From Diploptera punctata (Eukaryota; Arthropoda; Insecta; Blattodea; Blaberidae), in the NCBI GenBank assembly GCA_030220185.1, contig JASPKZ010001600.1:1032001-1096000 (forward strand): a stretch of DNA of 64,000 nt. Direction: 5' to 3'. A model generated the notes under the pieces. That model saw nothing but the letters and a program-made list of their open reading frames with translations, had not been told where the DNA came from and made no database searches. Within the stretch, counting starts at the first letter, position 1, and each line of letters begins with the position of its first letter. The position numbers and the translations under genes are program-made. Positions 10,906 to 22,239 of this stretch are shown here, piece after piece.

Positions 10906-11034
10906 ATTAGCTTTAATTGCTAGAAATGTAATGTGTTGATTTACATTTTTAAAGTGCTCTTATTTAAGAGCGTTAGTGGAACAAAAGTTCACTGCTACCT
11001 GGCGCACGGGAATCATATTTGTATAAGAGAAAAA

Positions 11035-11205
11035 TCTATGTTTAAATCGTGATGCATATTAGCTTAAATAGTTAAAGCACTGGTGTACAGAACCCAGGTA
11101 TGTTAGGTTCAAATCCCAGTTTTGGCATATATTTTTCTCTTCAAATTTAATTTGTCATTGAGTGAGAAGTGATAAATTTAATATTAAATGTCTTATACAA
11201 GTTGT
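11035..11205 (+). repeat. tRNA-derived SINE, family E, copy 2
   Basis: Direct repeat of copy 1 with the same box A, box B (GGTTCAAATCCC) and tail, about 290 bases downstream in the same orientation. The pair may be two insertions or one dimeric insertion. Confidence 0.55.
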
Positions 11206-11710
11206 AGCTGGTCTTCCGGGTCCGACACACCAAGTTCTTCTCTCATGAACAAACTGTGGGGAAATAGTACGAAAATAGTATGTTTACTGCTTATTACTAC
11301 TGTATGACTTAACTGTAGACTCAAGCAGAGGGAGTACGACAATTACGTCATGGCCATAGTATCTATATTTAACATAGCCAACGTAGCTATTCATTTCAGT
11401 GTTGAACAACAGGTGAATTAATAGAGTTGTGTATATGTAAGTTTGTAGTATGTTGTCAAAATAGACTACACTGTGTACACAGAGCAATAGGCATCAGTAG
11501 CTTGCATCTCTCTTGATATTACCTTAGCCAGTCGCTCGTACTTGTAAACAAACTGACTTCACATTTCAGTACTATTTCTCCGCAGTCTGCTCATGACTCA
11601 TATCGCCATTTTTTGGCTGGACTCGTGACACCTTCTGCCCTTTTTTTATCGCTCAAGCTCGGAGTCATGAGTCATCACTCTAATGAACCTCCCAATAGAT
11701 CCCGCAATCA

Positions 11711-11955
11711 CATATTTTCAATGTCTGTGGGTACCAAGTAAACTATTTTTCCTAACATGAAATGAGGTAAAAGGTGATATGAAATGAATGAATGAGACAT
11801 TAAATAACTTGAAGGAGACCAAAGGGAGAATTGAAAGTGTTGGGGGATGAATTTCGGTAAACGGGAGAACCCGGAGAAAAATTCCGATAAATTCCGGTAT
11901 GCTCTGTTCCATGTACCTCTCTGAATCACCAGGATTCGAGCTGGGATCCCAGTGG
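11711..11955 (-). repeat. tRNA-derived SINE, family F
   Basis: On the minus strand a box-B-like GCTCGAATCC near 11937 is followed by TTTTTCTCCGGGTTCTCCCG and a CATTTCAT-rich tail. This is the same order as the family-F copy at 3828. Confidence 0.45.
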
Positions 11956-12409
11956 GGCCAAAAATAGCTATTTAATACTTTAGTTTGCTTTAATGCCTTT
12001 ATTTATTTAAACATCTGCTGTAATTAGAATGGAGGTTCAAAACAGGACAGATTGTTCAGAACGCCACTTATTTGAGGCTTTGTTTTACCTGCCATTATTT
12101 GAAATTGAAAGTGTAAGAAGCGATACTTTTTGATACGAATTCAAACTTTGAAGGGAAAGAACCAATACATTTTATTCGTAAGTCTATTGAGGTCCTTTAT
12201 AGGCTGTATTTCAAAACAAAAGTGAAAGAGACGACAAATTTTGTTCACATTAACCTTATTTCAGGTTTCAGGTTCTTTTACGTGTTATGAAAACATAGTC
12301 ATATGTGGATTTTTACGCTGAAAAATTGTATCGATCGTCTTTCAACCTATATATTTCTGTTCCAGGGATTAGGATGTAACAACTAGACTCCTGACCAACA
12401 ATGTGCTTT

Positions 12410-12665
12410 ATTACTATATATTATAGCTAACTAACTAATTCACCGGCTCTATCACACGCGGACATAAGCTCCCCATACATCCCTTTCCTGAGCTAATATT
12501 TTCCAATCATTCTCTGTATAATCTACTTCCCTCAAATCATGGATAATGTTATTCTCCCGCCTCATTCTTTGTCTACCAACTGGGCGTTTTCCTTCTGGTT
12601 TTTCTACAAGAAGCTTCATTTCCCATTCGTGCTACTATATATTATACCATTTTAAAATATATTTT
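12410..12665 (-). pseudogene. LINE family A, 3' end
   Basis: Minus-strand sequence encodes the degenerate ending found in full at 46270-46470: GKPEGKRPVGRP, then a EVDYTG-like segment and RMYGELMS. It ends with the family's terminal GTxxxTAGTTAG stretch. It is heavily truncated. Confidence 0.6.
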
Positions 12666-12669
12666 ATTC

Positions 12670-12750
12670 AATGCCACCAGTTTGTCATTTCTACATTTCT
12701 GGTATTCTCTCATGGCATTGGCGTATTGTAACCCATTTCTAAAGTTATTA
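12670..12750 (-). repeat. SINE tail type 2, 3' fragment
   Basis: The segment with CATGGCATTGGCGTATTGTAA matches 13795-13830 and 45350-45370, the far end of the type-2 SINE tail, reading on the minus strand. Confidence 0.4.
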
Positions 12751-13254
12751 GAACCTAAAGATCGAAGGTGCATTCTAAAAGTTTATTTACTACAGTTAAA
12801 TAATATATATATATATATATATATTAATGTGGGCCCATAATAAAGTGTTTAATGTTAATGATGTAGTTCTATCTTAACGGCAAAAAAATGTTTCTTGCAT
12901 TGTTATCACGTTTTTATGTGTTTGTGGGATTCTAAGTAATAATTGAATAATGCACTAAATATAGGCTATAGCAAAGGTACATCAAAACATAATTTCATTA
13001 TCGGTCTGCTAATTGCGTAGTTTTATTATATTTTGTTGTAAGAATTTATTTCATACTATGTCGAATCTGATATCTTAAAGTTATTAAACTGAGTGTTGAA
13101 AATGTATTATTACAGATCTCAAACCCTTTGCTACATGCACCTTTCGTCAACATAAAAACTAAAATGTGGTGTGTATGGAGATTCGTTTAAACGAAGCAAG
13201 TAATATTGAGAATACTCTGAATACGCCGTAGGCCTATATATGATCCCGAAGCAG

Positions 13255-13465
13255 TAATTTAAGACCCATGCCACTCCATGGCAGGACAGACCTAGGAGCC
13301 ACTTAGCCTATCAGCCGGCTGTGGTCTCACATCTACGTGCGTTAATTGTAGAAGTAGACGATCATATAGTCGGTATAGAGGTTACATATAGTCAGCATGT
13401 TAGGTACCCGAGCCGATATAGTTGGTTTTCTCAACCTAAATTTTAGACCCGTCACAGGCGTTGTT
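13255..13465 (-). repeat. SINE family B, head-less copy
   Basis: It shares the order CAGCCGGCTG, CTCACATCTAC, AGTAGACGATCAT, GTCAGCATGT and GTTTTCTCAACCT with the family-B copies at 30335, 41095 and 57990. The tRNA-like head is missing. Confidence 0.55.
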
Positions 13466-13769
13466 TACCTTTAAATCCCTTCACTACACATTAATATAAA
13501 TACGTAGAAACCATTCAATATATAAAAAACAGTTTACATACCTCATATTGGCAATAATGTTTCTGGAAACAATTGAATGTCGTGCGCCGCCAATAATTAT
13601 ATTACCGTTACGAGAATTGTTGAATTCATTTTAGCTTATATTTAAATAGATCGGCTCAATTTTGGCTAATATTTAAGTTAAAAAATATTAATCTACCGGA
13701 AAGAATTCAGTGAAATTACTCAAATATATCACTGCAAATATGTATTTTTTGTCCATTGCCACGAGGTTG

Positions 13770-14040
13770 TATTTTTTGACATTTATGATTTTCTTCCCTG
13801 GCATTGGCGGAATTGTAATCCATTTCTTAGATTGGGGCAACTGGAAGGCGGATTATGTTACCCCGATCATATGATGGGTGTAAATGATAATGAAGCGCCA
13901 GGAGAGTCCTTAATATAAACTTAACCTAAATGGGCAACCACAGGAATTACCTTTAAGGAAAAATTCATATGCTCTGACCGGGAATCGAACCCGGGACCTC
14001 ATGAACTGTAGTCAGAAACGCTGACCACTAGCCCAAGAAG
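13770..14040 (-). repeat. tRNA-headed SINE with tail type 2
   Basis: On the minus strand the head has box A (GCTAGTGGTCAGCG) and a perfect box B (GGGTTCGATTCCCGG). Then come a short linker and a tail with TTAGGTTAAGTTTATATTAA and CTCCTGGCGCTTCATTATC. The head differs from family A, but the tail is the one attached to the family-A copy at 45025. Confidence 0.65.
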
Positions 14041-14260
14041 ATGGTCACTGCAAATATAGATTGTCTTATGAGCAATGTCTGCTTTTAATGCAATTTTGTG
14101 TGTCCGATTACATTTTGAAGGTGTGATTCAGTGGGGGTTTGTTCCAAACGGGCATGCAGTCGATGCTGATTATTATTCTGAACAACTGGAACGAGTTCGT
14201 AAAATGTGAACGTCGCGAATTCAAACCTGATCGGACTAGGCCCTACACACTGCACCAAAA

Positions 14261-14355
14261 ACATTTAACTATTTAGGTTAAGTTTATATTAAGGACACTC
14301 CTGGCGCTTCATTATCATTTACACCCATTATATCATCGGGGTAACATAACAATTA
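14261..14355 (+). repeat. SINE tail type 2, isolated fragment
   Basis: It carries TTAGGTTAAGTTTATATTAA, then CTCCTGGCGCTTCATTATC and CATCGGGGTAACATAA, the same order as in 13770-13925 but on the opposite strand. Confidence 0.6.
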
Positions 14356-14871
14356 AGGAATTGGGAGGAATCGAACCTTTACCACAACCGCATATTGCTG
14401 TGATCTCGCGTCTTCCGGGGTATTAAGAATATTATTTAAAATTTCGGTATTATAGATTATTTTTCTCTTACTTTGATTTATTTTAAATTATTAAAAGCAT
14501 TTTCCCAAAGTAAATAATTCAAGCAAGAATAAAACTTTATAAATATGAACAAAAATTGTGGATCTTCTATAAATGTTATAAACTTATACACCATATTAAA
14601 GGAATATTTATAAATTGTCATCTGTTTTGATCCACGGCCCATTTCTTGCGTGAAATTTCGAAAATATTGTGGAAATGGGTCTCAACCAATTCTTCGTATT
14701 AAAAAAAATAGACTGTTACCGTCAAGCGACATTAAACATAGGTGAAAGTTAATTCAACACATATGTCTGATTGTCTCTACTTTGAAGAATAGTTTAATTT
14801 CTTGCCAGAAAAATAATTCCTAATGAAATCGTATTTATATACCGACATCACTTATTAAACATATATGCATA

Positions 14872-15441
14872 CAGGCGGTTACCGAAATGAGTGCAGATTT
14901 TTCGTGTGGTGGTAGGGAACATCCATACAAGTATTTTAACACAATGAATCTTGGGTCGAAAATGCATTGTTGTGGGTCTACAGAATAAAACAACATTTAA
15001 ATTGTTGAACACATTGTTGTTTGTTTATTAATTCAAATTGAAAATGGAAGGTATTACATGTTATTTTACAGTAATTGTTGGAAATAGCGTCGATTGACCT
15101 GGGTTCACAGCTCTGCGCGTCTCACCTCGGACTGATGAACTTTATCTGGATGCTCCCTGATTTCCGCAGCTGCTGCCACGATCCTTGCTACAAGCTCTGG
15201 AGCTATGTATCCAGGTCAATGGTCGCAATTTCCAACAATTACTGTAAAATAATACGTAATGCCTTTCATTTGTCTTAGAATTAATAAATAAACAACAATG
15301 TGTCCAACATTTTTAAATGCTGTTTTATTCTGTAGACCCACGGCAATGCATTTCCGACCCAAGGTTAATTGTGTTAAAATACTTGTATGGATGTTCCCTA
15401 CCAACACACGAAAAATCTGCACTCATTTCGATAACAACCTG
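14872..15441. mobile_element. Long-TIR MITE with TA target duplication (Tc1/mariner type)
   Basis: Left end CAGGCGGTTACCGAAATGAG and right end (reversed) CAGGTTGTTATCGAAATGAG, each preceded by TA. The inverted repeats run about 240 bp from each tip with scattered mismatches, up to a middle of about 95 bp (15113-15207). TA duplication and CAGG tips are typical of the IS630-Tc1-mariner group. No transposase frame. Confidence 0.75.
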
Positions 15442-15734
15442 TATTTGATATTGACATTCTAGATGATGGCCCTGAAATGAGTTTGATGATTGTACATCTG
15501 ATGTCTTATTTACATAATGTTATTAATTTAATTAAATGTATGAAGTTCAACATAGTATAAAAAATAATACGATCTTCGTTGAAAAATTATGCCCTAGTCT
15601 GTTGACTCGGGTACAAACATCTCAACTCATGAGTAAAATATTGTATTCCTCTTTATATTGTAATATGTGTGTGTGGGTGTGTGTATACCCCATACGTACC
15701 ACGAGGAGACATGGGTGCTCCCTAGCGAGAGTTT

Positions 15735-16048
15735 CTTAACAAAGGTAATTTAGTTACGCTTATTTACCTACATATGTCAACGAGTGACGTGTGGTTAACA
15801 CATCGCCTAAATGAGACATCTAGTAGGCAACTAAGGTATTACTTGGATGGATGAAGATCGGTTGAATTTTGCTTGCGGTTCTTTTACGATCCTGAAAATC
15901 TTAAGATTCGGAATACACGGCTTAAAATCCCGGAGGACTTGTCCCTTGGATTTTTCCGTCCCAAAAATCCATTGACCCAGGTCGGCTTTGAACCAGAGAC
16001 CTTCGGGACGAGAGGTAAGAAACATAACCACTAGATCACCGCGGCCGA
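15735..16048 (-). repeat. tRNA-derived SINE, family C
   Basis: The minus-strand head has box A (GTGATCTAGTGGTTATG) and box B (GGTTCAAAGCC). Then come AAGGGACAAGTCCTCCGGGA, TTAAGCCGTG, a GTAAAAGAACC box, and a tail with CCTTAGTTGCCTACTAGATG. Copies with the same order are at 63495-63815 (plus) and 51965-52190 (minus). Confidence 0.7.
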
Positions 16049-16059
16049 CTATATTACAA

Positions 16060-17150
16060 TACTCCCTTGTAACTCCTTTAACGCAGAAACCAAAGAATTT
16101 GAGGACGCTTAGAATTTAATAATGTCTTTAAAGAACATAATATGTAAATTGTAAAATGTAAGCGTGTTCTTTTTTTTATAAAGAGGTATGTTAACCTATA
16201 ATTTCAATTATTTTAGTATCATGTGGATCAATAATAATTTTTTATTTATTTTAAAGCCGCCAAAGTCTATCCAAAACCAGGTTGGAAAAGGGTGAGATGA
16301 AGGAGAAGTAATATCTCGTAAAAAACAGAGTTCGGTATGCTCGGCTGATAGTTTCCTGTGAGGACACCTGCCTATGATTACAGATACTGCTGCCTTTGAG
16401 ATGGGCGTTGGTTCGTCAAGGGCTAAAGGAAGAGAACTCTGATTAAAAATCTCTTGGACTTTCAGGTTGGGGGCTGACGCATCAGGCTAGTTCCCTGTTC
16501 GTTTGAAAAGACGAACAATGCTAAAAAACGACCAAGTTCCAAGAAAGAAATGCCGGACGGATTTCATAAACGACGATAAAAGATTAATTGGTCGCAGAAA
16601 GATGTGAAACATCGTGAAACCTGCTAAATAAAATGTTCGTTCTTATTTATAAACATTTTAACACCTAAGATTATATCGCGTATATTTTAATGATACTATG
16701 GAATGCTGAAATTTGTCCTGAAAATGCAATTCAAACCCAGCACTTACTTTGTAGACTATGCGAAATTAGGAATAAACCTTCAGGTTAGTCGGTATCGAGG
16801 CTTGAACCCCAGGCTTTGGAATACAACAATTAACTTAATAATATAATTTTAGAATTAAGGTAACATGATAGGCCTACATGTTTTGAAACAATAAATTAAC
16901 TCGAAATGTTCTTGGCCTCAGGAGGAATTCATGCGAGCAGCCTTGGTTACTACTTTCGCAACTCTGTATATCTTAGCTGAGCTAAAAGAATCTTAAGTTG
17001 ATGGCCATGAGTTCTTCCGAGACGTGCAGGTAGCAGAAACTAGAGTGTCTATAAATTGAACATTTTTCCTCAAACAATAGTAATTAAACTAAAGTTACAT
17101 CATGTTCAGGTATGTAAATTGACATTTGTTTGAATATTTTCAAGGTTATG
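16060..17150. other. No recognisable gene
   Basis: Unassigned intronic sequence. The part 16250-16620 is GC-richer and may be a decayed repeat, but I could not name it. Confidence 0.4.
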
Positions 17151-17156
17151 AATTAC

Positions 17157-17286
17157 CTGGTGTATAAAACAAAAAATACATTAACCACATCAGGTCCTTG
17201 AGGTTCTGGAACAGGACGTAATAATGATGACCAAGGCTCCCCTGTCTGGAAACATCCTATTACATCGTAACACACTTGATTCTGAC
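17157..17286 (-). CDS. Lipase exon (first visible), pancreatic-lipase-type
   Basis: This 130-base exon reads QNQVCYDVIGCFQTGEPWSS, then LLRPVPEPQGPDVVNVFFVL and YT. It is the N-terminal block of secreted pancreatic-lipase relatives: VCYxxxGCF with two conserved cysteines, a PWSxxxRP helix, and a strand running into FxLYTR. The acceptor is TTATTTCAG and the donor GTAATT. It begins in phase 1, so a preceding exon must supply the start codon and signal peptide; none was recognised upstream. It joins exon 10429-10591 across a 6.6-kb intron. The catalytic triad lies in later exons outside the window. Confidence 0.85.
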
Positions 17287-18173
17287 CTGAAATAATAAAT
17301 TATATTTTTCAACACGAGAAGAATAAATCAATTCTCATTATTATAGCATGAAGAGTGAAGGCTGACTGCAATGGTTGCTGTTACTACGAGTATATGACAT
17401 CGTGGCATTAAGTAGTTAGTCGAACGCAATCTTTAATTTTGGTTTTAGTTTATTAACTGGGATTCGCTAAAATTATATTTTATAGACTATGACTTATTTT
17501 TGATATATTTTTTAAATTTTTACTTCGACATGGTTGCAGTCCATCACAGTTAGTGTTTAATATAGTAGGTCCACCATCTAGAGAAAGTTGCACAACAACG
17601 GAAAAGAAGCTGTACATGAATAGGCATACTTTTGGATAATGATAACCTCTTCAAGTTGAACTTTATTGATGATCAAGTGTCATACACTAGGACCATACCG
17701 AACATATAATTCGGTTGTTTGCTATTAAATAAGTGTTCATGCTATCTAGAAACCAGCTAAAATTAATAATTAGTTCTGCTGATATGCTGTTCTTTTATGA
17801 GAATAAGTATAGGAATATTTATAAAATAACACATTTTCTGTTTCATAAATTTAAACATGTATCTCTCATTTTACTCATAAAGGATAACACTGAAGTCTTG
17901 AGATGCGAAGTAATACAGAATAAACATTACAATTCATAAGGAGTATTATCGAATGTCTATTTGGAGATAATACAGGAATAATCCCTGTGAAATGAAATAC
18001 CAACTTATTAAGTTCATTAGGAAATATTTAAAGGAAAGTTGTGTTTTAATTTTATCAAATTCTGGTAATGAAAATAAGGTATACGCTGAGTTGATGCAGG
18101 CCTGCCTACACATCCATTTTTGTGTACATACAAACATATTAAAATGCATATACACATATACACTCTTCGGAAA

Positions 18174-18293
18174 GCAACGGGAAGCTACCACACCTAGAAT
18201 TCCCTAGTAAAGCTACAAGCATAGCATGGAAATGCTACGATTGCAGTGAACGACCTGCCTTCGGGCAGAATTACTATGGATGGATATACACTC
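18174..18293 (+). repeat. SINE tail type 1, isolated
   Basis: It carries AAAGCAACGGGAAGCTACCA, then TTCCCTAGTAAAGCTACAAG and CTTCGGGCAGAATTACTATG, ending GGATGGATATA. It is the tail found attached to family-A SINE bodies at 33965-34100 and 39926-40050. Confidence 0.65.
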
Positions 18294-18416
18294 AAGATCA
18301 CAACAATTTAATGTATGTTCAGTGCAGTTAAATATGACATATAATGTAAACATAATCTAGCTTTTACAAAAGTAAACAATTGTTCAAGAATATAACAACA
18401 AATGAAGTAATCAGAT

Positions 18417-18546
18417 AGATGAATATTCCGCCAGAAAAGACCATTAGGTTGGAAGACATCGCTGGATAACTCTGTAAAACTCTTGCCTTACAGTCACGCA
18501 GCGATGACTTCCAACTTAATGGTCTTTTCTGGCGGAATATTCATCT
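18417..18546. repeat. Foldback hairpin, 48-bp arms
   Basis: Arms 18417-18464 and 18499-18546 are reverse complements with two mismatches, around a 34-base loop that itself has a TGTAA/TTACA pair. No coding sequence. A mini foldback element or a transcribed hairpin are both possible. Confidence 0.8.
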
Positions 18547-18549
18547 TTC

Positions 18550-20220
18550 TTCCTCTCTTACGAGTTGGGGAGCTTTCTTCTTGTCGGTACTTGCTTAATA
18601 GTTCTGGATGAAAGATTCATTCCACCTCTTCCTTAATTCCTCTTGTGAAATTGAGATTGTCGACAACTTTCTCAGGACTCTTTTTCAGTCTAAAGGAACA
18701 AATCCACGTGGCCTGAATCATAAAATAACGTTCTTCTTAGGATTATAACTCATATTGGTGAGGGACGAAGAAGGGAAATGAGTCTTCGAGAAAGTTCCTC
18801 TATGCTCCATTTTACACTGTGAAAGAACTTGACACCTTCATAGGGCGAAAAGACAGCTAATGTATGGAGCAGACGTGTTGAGTTGAGAGGCAGTAGAACA
18901 AATCTTATGCCATTTTGTCTGCGTAAACGATTGATACTTACTGATATGCTCATTAGAACCTTCCATCTGTCCAGTCTTCTTACAAGTTAGATAGGGAAGG
19001 TACCAATATTATTGTAAACCAACTTTCGAAAGGCTTCATATCAAACCACCCCGTCTCTATGTTGTAATGCATTCCCTGCTAGTCCATTTTTAATCCATAT
19101 AGGATACAGATGTTTTGCTTCACAAAACATAGGGTGGCAGCATCTATCCACTTCCTCTCACTAACATCATTACGCTGGTGCCTGTCTTCGAAATATTCAG
19201 TATCCTTTCTGGATATTTATATCCACTTCGGATAATTACAGTATCATTACCAGGGTCGTAGTTGATAATACTAGAGCATTCGATAAGTAATAGCGATCCT
19301 GGTGGTGACCATTGTAATCTTGTAGTATATTGTTGGGTAGTCTTTGTTGTATAAATCTGTAATATTGAAAGTCTCAAAATAGCAATATTTTGTGAACACA
19401 TTCACTGTTTCTCACATTTAGTAAGTAAACCGCCCTAAAAAGATTTTCGGTAGAATTTGTTTAGAAAGTGGAATTGGGAAGTACTCAAACATGAACCAAA
19501 TTCACCAGACAGGAGCCTTTGTGACTATACCCGAGCTCCGGCTTTGAAGTTTAGGTTATGCGAGGGGTAAAGGGAGAATTCGCCCTCTACTGCCAATAAG
19601 GATATGGTTGTTGTGGGAGTAGATGTCTGCCACGACCAATCACTACTCTTGATGCAGGTATAGCGCGCTGGTAAGGTTTGAAATTGCTGAGATGTTGTCA
19701 GCTGTATGTCAGCTAACCGCATACATAAAGCGGCCACTCCCACTGAATATCCATATCAGCAACACTGTCGTGAAAACGCCAAGGCCGGAGAATCAGTGGC
19801 TGCAGTATATAACTTATTCTCAAAGGTCAAAGAATATCTACGAGGCATTGGATTTTAATCAAGAGTTGAGATCGATCAATGAAAGAGATATCCAGAAATG
19901 ATGCTTCAGATGGAATGCTCCATCTTCCAAGGATTTGGCAACGTAAGGTTGACTTTGCAAGAGATTATAAATAAAGTTCATAGTGTTAAAAGTAACCTAA
20001 ATATATTTTTGTGGTGTTATAGCATTATTGCCATTACTTAACAAATGTCCTAGTATGTTGGTGTGGAACGTCTTATGTGATATTTTGAAGTTATCGAAAC
20101 TTTTTTGGCTATACATTCATTAATAGCTCCCCTAGATCTCCTGATGTTTTCTGACATTCTGACACTGATTTCCAGATGAATTTTCAACAGAGATTTGAAA
20201 GTTGGTTCCTGGCATGTTGC
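18550..20220. other. Mostly unassigned sequence
   Basis: Apart from the possible CUB-like exon at 19162-19356, I see no gene or repeat I can name. Short frames on both strands lack recognisable motifs. Confidence 0.4.
19162..19356 (-). CDS. Possible CUB-like exon
   Basis: A 195-base stretch (65 codons) lies between an ATATTACAG acceptor and a GTGAGA donor. It reads TTRLQWSPPGSLLLIECSSI, then NYDPGNDTVIIRSGYKYPER and SKTGTSVMML. The pattern (aromatic or aliphatic plus PPG, a core strand with cysteine, then DTVIIRSG) resembles a CUB domain's middle strands, but the usual disulfide partners are not all present. No neighbouring exon was found. It could also be part of a decayed transposon gene. 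Confidence 0.25.
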
Positions 20221-20228
20221 TATTGAAC

Positions 20229-20254
20229 ATTCTCTCTCTCTCTCTCTCTCTCTC

Positions 20255-20296
<42 letters not shown>
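20229..20296. repeat. (CT)n microsatellite
   Basis: A run of CT dinucleotides with one CCCCC break. The RERERE frame on the minus strand is an artefact of it. Confidence 0.95.
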
Positions 20297-20299
<3 letters not shown>

Positions 20300-20455
20300 C
20301 CATGTCTATCAAGATATCCCTTTACCAATAACATAAAAACGTAAAAGTCGCAATGTAAATAAAAACCCCACTCCCAGCAAGCAACAAGTCCTTCTATTAC
20401 TTGTTTTTCTTCGATGTCACTTAGCATATACTGAGGTAAGCAATTCTCAGTTGTA

Positions 20456-22227
20456 TTAGTTATAAGTTGTAATAAGGTGTTACAAATTAATTTACATACT
20501 GAAATTATTTTTAAATTAGAACACATTAATTGATATTCTGAAATTAGTTAGAAGTTATAACAATTAATTGATATTCTGAAATTAGTTATAAGTTATAACA
20601 CATTAATTGATATTCTGAAATTAATTATAAGTAATAAACAAATTAATTGATATTATGAAATTAGTTAGAAGTTATAACACATTAATTGATATTCTGTCAT
20701 TACTTAGAAGTTATAACACATTAATTGATATTCTGAAATTAGTTGTAAGTTGCAACACATTAATTGATATTTTGAAATGAGTTAGAAGTTATAACGCATT
20801 AATTGATATATTGAAATTAGTTAGAAGTTATAACACAGTAATTGATATTCTGACATTAGTTAGAAGTTAGAACACTTTAATTCATATTCTGACATTAGTT
20901 AGAAGCTAGAACGCATTAATTGATATTCTGACATTAGTTAGAAGTTATAACACATAAATTGATATATTGAAATTAGTTAGAAGTTATAACACAGTAATTG
21001 ATATTCTGACATTAGTTAGAAGTTAGAACACTTTAATTCATATTCTGACATTAGTTAGAAGCTAGAACGCATTAATTGATATTCTGACATTAGTTAGAAG
21101 TTATAACACATAAATTGATATATTGAAATTAGTTAGAAGTTATAACACAGTAATTGATATTCTGACATTAGTTAGAAGTTAGAACACTTTAATTCATATT
21201 CTGACATTAGTTAGAAGCTAGAACGCATTAATTGATATTCTGACATTAGTTAGAAGTTATGACATATTAATTGATAATCTGACATTTCTTAAAAGGTATA
21301 ACTCATTAATTTATATACTGAAATTAGTTATAAGTTAGAACACATTAATTGATTTTCTGACATTAGTTAGAGGTTATAGCACATTAATTTACATTCTGAC
21401 ATTAATTAAAAGGTGTAACATATTAATTGATATACTGAAATTAGTTATAAGTTAAACACATTAATTGATATTCTGGCATTAATTAAAAGTTATAACATAT
21501 TAATTGATATTCTGACATTAATTGATATACTGAAATTAGTTATAAGTTAGAGCACATTAATTGATATTCTGACATTAGTTAGAAGTTATAACATATTAAT
21601 TGATAATCTGACATTAGTTAAAAGGTATAACTCATTAATTGATATACTGAAATTAGTTATAAGTTAGAGCACATTAATTGATAATCTGACATTAGTTAAA
21701 AGGTATAACTCATTAATTGATATACTGAAATTAGTTATAAGTTAGAACACATTAATTGATATTCTGACATTAGTTAGAAGTTATAACACATTAATTGATA
21801 TTCTGACATTAGTTAGAAGTTATAACATATTAATTGATAATCTAACATTAGTTAAAAGGTATAACACATTAATTGATATACTGAAATTAGTTATAAGTTA
21901 TAACACATTAATTGATATTCTGACATTAGTTAGAATTTATAACATATTAATTGATAATCTGACATTAGTTAAAAGGTATAACTCATTAATTGATATACTG
22001 AAATTAGTTATAAGTTAGAACACATTAATTGATATTCTGACATTAGTTAGAAGTTATAACATATTAATTGATAATCTGACATTAGTTAAAAGGTATAACA
22101 CATTAATTGATATACTGAAATTAGTTATAAGTTATAACACATTAATTGATATACTGATATTAGTTAGAAGTTATAACACATTAATTGATATACTGAAATT
22201 AGTTATAAGTTAAAACACATTAATTGA
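20456..22227. repeat. 39-bp minisatellite with higher-order structure
   Basis: About 45 tandem units, each essentially ATTAATTGATATTCTGACAT plus a 19-base TAGTTAGAAG-TTATAACAC half. Between 20836 and about 21240 a four-unit block (156 bp) repeats three times: CAGTAATTGAT starts at 20836, 20992 and 21148. From about 21510 to 22200 a three-unit pattern (117 bp) alternates AATCTGACAT, ATACTGAAAT and ATTCTGACAT variants. All frames contain stops. Confidence 0.95.
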
Positions 22228-22239
22228 CGCAAAGAAAAA

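Noticed and set aside
13985..14035. Functional tRNA gene on the minus strand
   Set aside because: Boxes A and B are good, but the sequence continues into a SINE body and tail found elsewhere.
14870..15443. Hairpin RNA gene
   Set aside because: TA duplications and CAGG tips make a Tc1/mariner-type MITE the simpler explanation.
20050..20526. 158-residue minus-strand frame with RERERE repeats
   Set aside because: It is carried by the (CT)n tract; flanking residues have no family resemblance.
20456..22227. CRISPR-like array
   Set aside because: The 39-bp units are contiguous with no spacers, and the context is a eukaryotic genome. It is a minisatellite.
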